NCBI GenBank assembly: GCA_030666765.1
Contig: DAOUXE010000037.1
Coordinates: 1-8,210 of the forward strand
Origin: Methanosarcinales archaeon
GTDB taxonomy: Archaea; Halobacteriota; Methanosarcinia; Methanosarcinales; Methanogasteraceae
Reading direction: 5' to 3'
Length of the DNA: 8,210 nucleotides
Below the pieces are notes generated by a model. The model searched no databases, was not told where the DNA came from, and saw only the letters and a program-made list of their open reading frames with translations. Numbering within the stretch: the first letter of the stretch is position 1; each line of letters starts with the position of its first letter. The position numbers and the translations under genes were made by a program. Below are positions 5,627 to 8,210 of the stretch, in pieces.

Positions 5627-6373
5627 ATGACAACGACCACCAGAGAGCAAGCAGGTAAATCAAAAGACGTCATAAAAAAGGATGGAAAGACATTCTTTGA
5701 GTTTACAGATCGCATAACCGCATTCGATGGGATGAAGAAGGATGAATATCCGGACAAAGGCGAGGTCTGCTGTAGATTGTCTACGTACTGGTTCGAGATT
5801 CTGGAAAAGGAAGGGATACCGACGCACTTTCGCGCCTTCGTCCCGCCAAACGTCATGGAAGTCGAATACCTCGAGATCATCCCGGTCGAGGTGATCTGGC
5901 GCAATTTTGTCGCGGGATCACTACTGAAACGATACGAAAGTGGAGAAAAACCTCTGGTAGGAATCGAGCCGAGATTGGGCGCAAGGATACCGGAAGGAAT
6001 CTGCGAGTTCACGACCAAGTTTGAGGCGACCGATCGATTGATCGATGAGCAGGAGGTTCTGGATAACAGGTGGCTTACACGCGAGGAACTGGATATGATC
6101 AAGGAATCCACACGACGGGTAAACAATGTTATGAGTGCGCATCTCCTCGAAAAAGGAATCATCCTTGCGGACTTCAAGATCGAGTTTGGGAAGAACCTTG
6201 CAGGCAAGATCCTGCTTGCCGATGAGGTTGGAACGCCGGATGGCTGCCGGTTCTGGGACGCGGGTTCGTACGACGAGGGCAGGATCGAGAGTCTTGACAA
6301 GGACGTATACCGGTACGAAAAAGGTGATCTTTCGGATGCTTACGCAACGATTATGAGAAGAATCTGCGGATAA
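5627..6373 (+). CDS. purC: Phosphoribosylaminoimidazole-succinocarboxamide (SAICAR) synthase
   Basis: Joins aspartate to CAIR using ATP, forming SAICAR in de novo purine synthesis. At 248 residues it has the usual length. Motifs are GKSKD (10-14, start of the ATP-binding lobe), ITAFDG (30-35), RNFVAGSLLKRY (92-103), CEFTTKFEATD (126-136), ADFKIEFG (181-188), ADEVGTPDGCRFW (198-210) and SLDKDVYR (222-229). These are the nucleotide- and substrate-binding elements of the family, all intact. No clear Shine-Dalgarno motif precedes ATG 5627; a nearby ATG at 5619 leads to an immediate stop. The gene is divergent from tRNA-Gly and 9 bp upstream of tsr3, so it probably leads a two-gene transcript. Confidence 0.96.
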   Translation: MTTTTREQAGKSKDVIKKDGKTFFEFTDRITAFDGMKKDEYPDKGEVCCRLSTYWFEILEKEGIPTHFRAFVPPNVMEVEYLEIIPVEVIWRNFVAGSLLKRYESGEKPLVGIEPRLGARIPEGICEFTTKFEATDRLIDEQEVLDNRWLTREELDMIKESTRRVNNVMSAHLLEKGIILADFKIEFGKNLAGKILLADEVGTPDGCRFWDAGSYDEGRIESLDKDVYRYEKGDLSDAYATIMRRICG

Positions 6374-6382
6374 TGGGCGATC

Positions 6383-6871
6383 ATGCTCCCGCTGTACCTG
6401 TATCACGCAAATCAATGCGATCCGAAGAAGTGCACAGGCAAAAAGCTGCTCAAGTTCGGGTTGGCGCAGCAGAAGAAGCCCTTGGAACTTCCATATAAGT
6501 CTATGCTGCTAAACCCGTTCTCAGAGAGGGCGCTTGCACCTAACGATGTGTGCACAGGTATTTCTGCGCTGGATTGTTCATGGGCAGATGCGGAACTGGT
6601 TTTCAAGAGACTTAGCCGCATGAAACAGCGGGCGCTTCCATATCTGGTAGCTGCAAATCCTGTAAACTTTGGAAAGCCGTTTAAGCTAACGACTGTCGAG
6701 GCATTCGCTGCCGCCCTGCACATCCTCGGCGAAGATGAGCAAGCAGCCACGATACTTGGAAAGTTTAACTGGGGGCACACGTTTTTGGAACTGAACCGTG
6801 AGTTGCTGGAGGCGTACGCCTGTGCGAAGGATAGTTCAGAGGTTATAGCAATTCAGAGCGAGTATCTCTGA
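6383..6871 (+). CDS. tsr3: 16S rRNA aminocarboxypropyltransferase Tsr3
   Basis: Transfers the aminocarboxypropyl group of S-adenosylmethionine to a hypermodified pseudouridine of small-subunit rRNA, near the decoding site, late in ribosome maturation. The 162-residue protein shows the family signatures [10 protein letters not shown] (13-22), ALDCSW (62-67), [15 protein letters not shown] (85-99), [11 protein letters not shown] (102-112) and [18 protein letters not shown] (128-145). It is the compact archaeal form, lacking the long acidic tail of eukaryotic Tsr3. ATG 6383 follows the purC stop by 9 bp, with only a weak GGGCGATC upstream. Co-transcription with purC is likely; no functional link between the two is apparent. 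Confidence 0.93.
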   Translation: MLPLYLYHANQCDPKKCTGKKLLKFGLAQQKKPLELPYKSMLLNPFSERALAPNDVCTGISALDCSWADAELVFKRLSRMKQRALPYLVAANPVNFGKPFKLTTVEAFAAALHILGEDEQAATILGKFNWGHTFLELNRELLEAYACAKDSSEVIAIQSEYL

Positions 6872-6880
6872 ATGTGTTGG

Positions 6881-6928
6881 TCTTTGCGTGGTCACGGGTA
6901 AAAACTCTGGTTTCTTAGTACGCAAGGA
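6881..6928 (+). terminator. Stem-loop downstream of tsr3, possible transcript end
   Basis: TCTTTGCGT (6881-6889) pairs with ACGCAAGGA (6920-6928), giving nine pairs with one G-U, around a 30-base loop. It starts 10 bp after the tsr3 stop. There is no strong T-run, so a terminator role is uncertain. It could be a decayed dispersed repeat or an mRNA 3' end structure. Confidence 0.3.
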
Positions 6929-6962
6929 AACAAAAGACGTATATGTTTAGATGAGGTGAAAA

Positions 6963-7024
6963 AACCGCGAGATTACGCGAGATTAACACAGAAATCTTGT
7001 GGAAATCCATGTAATCTTGTGGTT
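6963..7024 (+). repeat. Intergenic inverted-repeat element upstream of nadK
   Basis: AACCGCGAGATTAC (6963-6976) pairs along all 14 positions with GTAATCTTGTGGTT (7011-7024), using two G-U pairs. Between the arms are a second copy of the 10-base unit (GCGAGATTAC 6967-6976, GCGAGATTAA 6977-6986) and a second AATCTTGTGG (6993-7002, also 7013-7022). It resembles the dispersed ATCT-GTG palindromic intergenic repeats found in many environmental prokaryote genomes. That resemblance is from memory. It does not encode protein. Confidence 0.6.
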
Positions 7025-7085
7025 AGCTAAACACGTACCAAAAGACTAATGTAACCGCCCGCCCCACACTTACTTGAGGCGTTTT

Positions 7086-7931
7086 ATGAGCAGGGATGTT
7101 ACCGTATCCATAAAGCGGGTTGGAATCGTCTCTCGCTACGATGAACCCGGCGCAATCAGACTGGCAGAGCTCATATCCCGCCATCTCGAATCGAAAACCG
7201 AGATCGAGGAGGTGGTATTCGAGACGGACACCGCATCCGGGATCGGAACCCGGGGCGGGGGCGTCCCGATCGAGGAGTTGGATGCCGATCTGCTGATCAT
7301 CGTCGGCGGTGATGGCACGATCCTGCGCACCATCCAGAAACTCGAAGGACAGATACCGATTCTCGGAGTCAATTTCGGCAGGGTCGGCTTCCTCGCTGAT
7401 GCCACGCCTGAAAATGCGCTTACCATGATCGATGAGGTTCTCGCCGATCTTACGGTCGAGGCGCGGATGCGGCTTACGATCCGCATCAACGGAGATACGC
7501 TCCCGCGTGCAACCAATGAAGCCGTAATCGTCACAACCCGCCCTGCCAAGATGTTTGCGTTCCGGATTCTTGTGGATGACTGCGAACTCGACTGCCTGCG
7601 TGCGGATGGAATCGTCTTTGCGACGCCGACCGGCTCCACCGCTTATGCGATGAGCGCAGGAGGTCCGATAGTCGATCCGAAGGTGGGCGGCGTCGTCATC
7701 GTGCCGCTTGCGCCGTACAAGCTCTCCTCGAGGCCGTGGGTGGTCTCCGCGGATAGCAGGATCACTGTTGAGCCGATACTAGCGTTTAAGGACGCTGCTA
7801 TCGTCATCGATGGACACCACACGCAACCAGTGCAGGCTGGCGATCTCATTACTATCACGAGGGCGGATGAGCCTGCGCTATTTGCGAAGACAGGGTGGCG
7901 GTTTTACGAGAAGGTGCGGAGCAAGCTGTGA
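7086..7931 (+). CDS. nadK: NAD kinase
   Basis: Phosphorylates NAD to NADP using ATP or polyphosphate. The 281-residue protein carries the diagnostic IIVGGDGTIL (71-80, with the catalytic Asp76), ILGVNFGRVGFLAD (92-105), the NE pair (144-145) and DGIVFATPTGSTAYAMSAGG (174-193). The C-terminal beta-sandwich runs through SSRPWVVS (214-221) and IDGHH (241-245). Nothing essential appears missing. I place the start at ATG 7086, which has GAGGCG at 7076-7081; a TTG at 7074 would overlap that site. The 214-bp gap upstream, with two stem-loops, makes it probably a separate transcription unit from purC-tsr3. It complements nadX elsewhere in the window but is not adjacent to it. Confidence 0.95.
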   Translation: MSRDVTVSIKRVGIVSRYDEPGAIRLAELISRHLESKTEIEEVVFETDTASGIGTRGGGVPIEELDADLLIIVGGDGTILRTIQKLEGQIPILGVNFGRVGFLADATPENALTMIDEVLADLTVEARMRLTIRINGDTLPRATNEAVIVTTRPAKMFAFRILVDDCELDCLRADGIVFATPTGSTAYAMSAGGPIVDPKVGGVVIVPLAPYKLSSRPWVVSADSRITVEPILAFKDAAIVIDGHHTQPVQAGDLITITRADEPALFAKTGWRFYEKVRSKL

Positions 7932-7984
7932 AGTAGCAGGGGTAGATGCCCGGATGCGCACAGGTTTTTGAGGGGATCCAGCAG

Positions 7985-8031
7985 TTCCGGTTGTGACTGT
8001 AAACGCATGCAACCGAAGTGTTGTTTCTTTA
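7985..8031 (+). terminator. Candidate terminator after nadK
   Basis: CGGTTG (7988-7993) pairs with CAACCG (8010-8015). TT/AA pairs extend it past a bulged C, and the T-rich TTGTTTCTTTA (8021-8031) follows. This is a reasonable end for the nadK transcript about 55-100 bp after its stop. The T-rich part merges with promoter-like sequence downstream. Confidence 0.35.
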
Positions 8032-8106
8032 TACTTTCATAAACATATATGTACAATCTTGAGTAAAACTTGGCTCTCTGATATCTCGAGTTGCAATGAG
8101 GTGATC
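8028..8106 (+). promoter_or_regulatory. AT-rich promoter-like region and strong ribosome-binding motif at right edge
   Basis: TTTATACTTTCAT (8028-8040) and AACATATATG (8042-8051) are TATA-like. Further on, GAGGTGATC (8098-8106) matches nine bases of the complement of the conserved 16S rRNA 3' end. The combination suggests a gene beginning near the right edge, but no product can be confirmed here. Confidence 0.35.
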
Positions 8107-8116
8107 TCAAATTGAT

Positions 8117-8210
8117 ATGTCACCATTTATACATTACAATGCCCACCAATCAACTTCCGGTCAAGTGTGGGTAATGCACAGCATATACCATATACTTTTA
8201 GCAAATCCGA
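8117..8210 (+). CDS. Possible start of an unidentified gene running off the right edge
   Basis: ATG 8117 opens a frame with no stop to the window end (31 codons), starting MSPFIHYNAHQSTSG. It is 10 bp after the strong GAGGTGATC motif, rather far for that motif. The residues suggest no family, and codon use is not clearly coding. An alternative TTG at 8112 is better spaced but gives only 20 codons before a stop. Chance openness over so short a stretch is quite possible. Confidence 0.15.
   Translation, partial: MSPFIHYNAHQSTSGQVWVMHSIYHILLANP

Noticed and set aside
5560..6300. 246-codon minus-strand open frame opposite purC
   Set aside because: It lies entirely across a well-recognised purC gene, has a serine/arginine-rich shadow composition and matches no family.
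6963..7024. Short CRISPR array suggested by the repeated GCGAGATTA and AATCTTGTGG units
   Set aside because: The units are about 10 bases, adjacent or about 20 bp apart, and the whole forms one inverted repeat; there are no regular spacers or cas genes.
7136..7639. 167-codon minus-strand open frame opposite nadK
   Set aside because: It is a shadow of nadK with low-complexity Ser/Arg composition; all nadK motifs lie on the plus strand.
7904..8110. 68-codon minus-strand open frame downstream of nadK
   Set aside because: It overlaps the nadK end, has no ribosome binding site, and its translation lacks protein-like character.

Overview
The window looks like chromosomal DNA from a euryarchaeon, most plausibly a methanogen or a methane/alkane-oxidising relative. 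The evidence is a coenzyme F420 biosynthesis gene (cofH), an archaeal-type Tsr3 rRNA modification enzyme, an archaeal aspartate dehydrogenase for NAD synthesis, a MobB protein with a cysteine-cluster extension, a tRNA gene without an encoded CCA end, TATA-like boxes close to start codons, and ribosome binding sites of the GAGGTG/GAGGCG type. The genus cannot be fixed from the sequence alone.

Layout. At the left edge a small secreted lipoprotein gene runs leftward out of the window. It shares a 58-bp divergent promoter region with cofH. Rightward from there come cofH, a RhuM-family gene, mobB and nadX. The last three overlap head to tail (4 bp, then 14 bp) and are probably co-transcribed. A T-rich stretch follows nadX. 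Next is a leftward block: the hicBA toxin-antitoxin pair, a stand-alone pyruvate-kinase C-terminal-type domain protein, and tRNA-Gly(CCC). A compact region holding one TATA-like box separates the tRNA from the rightward pair purC-tsr3 (9-bp gap). A 214-bp gap with two stem-loops, one resembling a dispersed intergenic repeat, precedes nadK. The last 280 bp hold a possible terminator, AT-rich promoter-like sequence and a strong ribosome-binding-like motif, possibly the start of a further gene.

How the genes relate. Most encode housekeeping cofactor and nucleotide metabolism: F420 (cofH), molybdopterin cofactor (mobB), NAD synthesis (nadX), NADP synthesis (nadK), purine synthesis (purC) and ribosome maturation (tsr3). 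Two accessory modules sit among them: the rhuM gene, translationally coupled to mobB, and hicBA. The cofH gene carries a glycine-rich internal insertion and an unusual repeat-containing C-terminal tail just before rhuM. This makes the cofH/rhuM junction the most irregular part of the window. I found no CRISPR array, transposase, integrase or convincing new multi-gene system.
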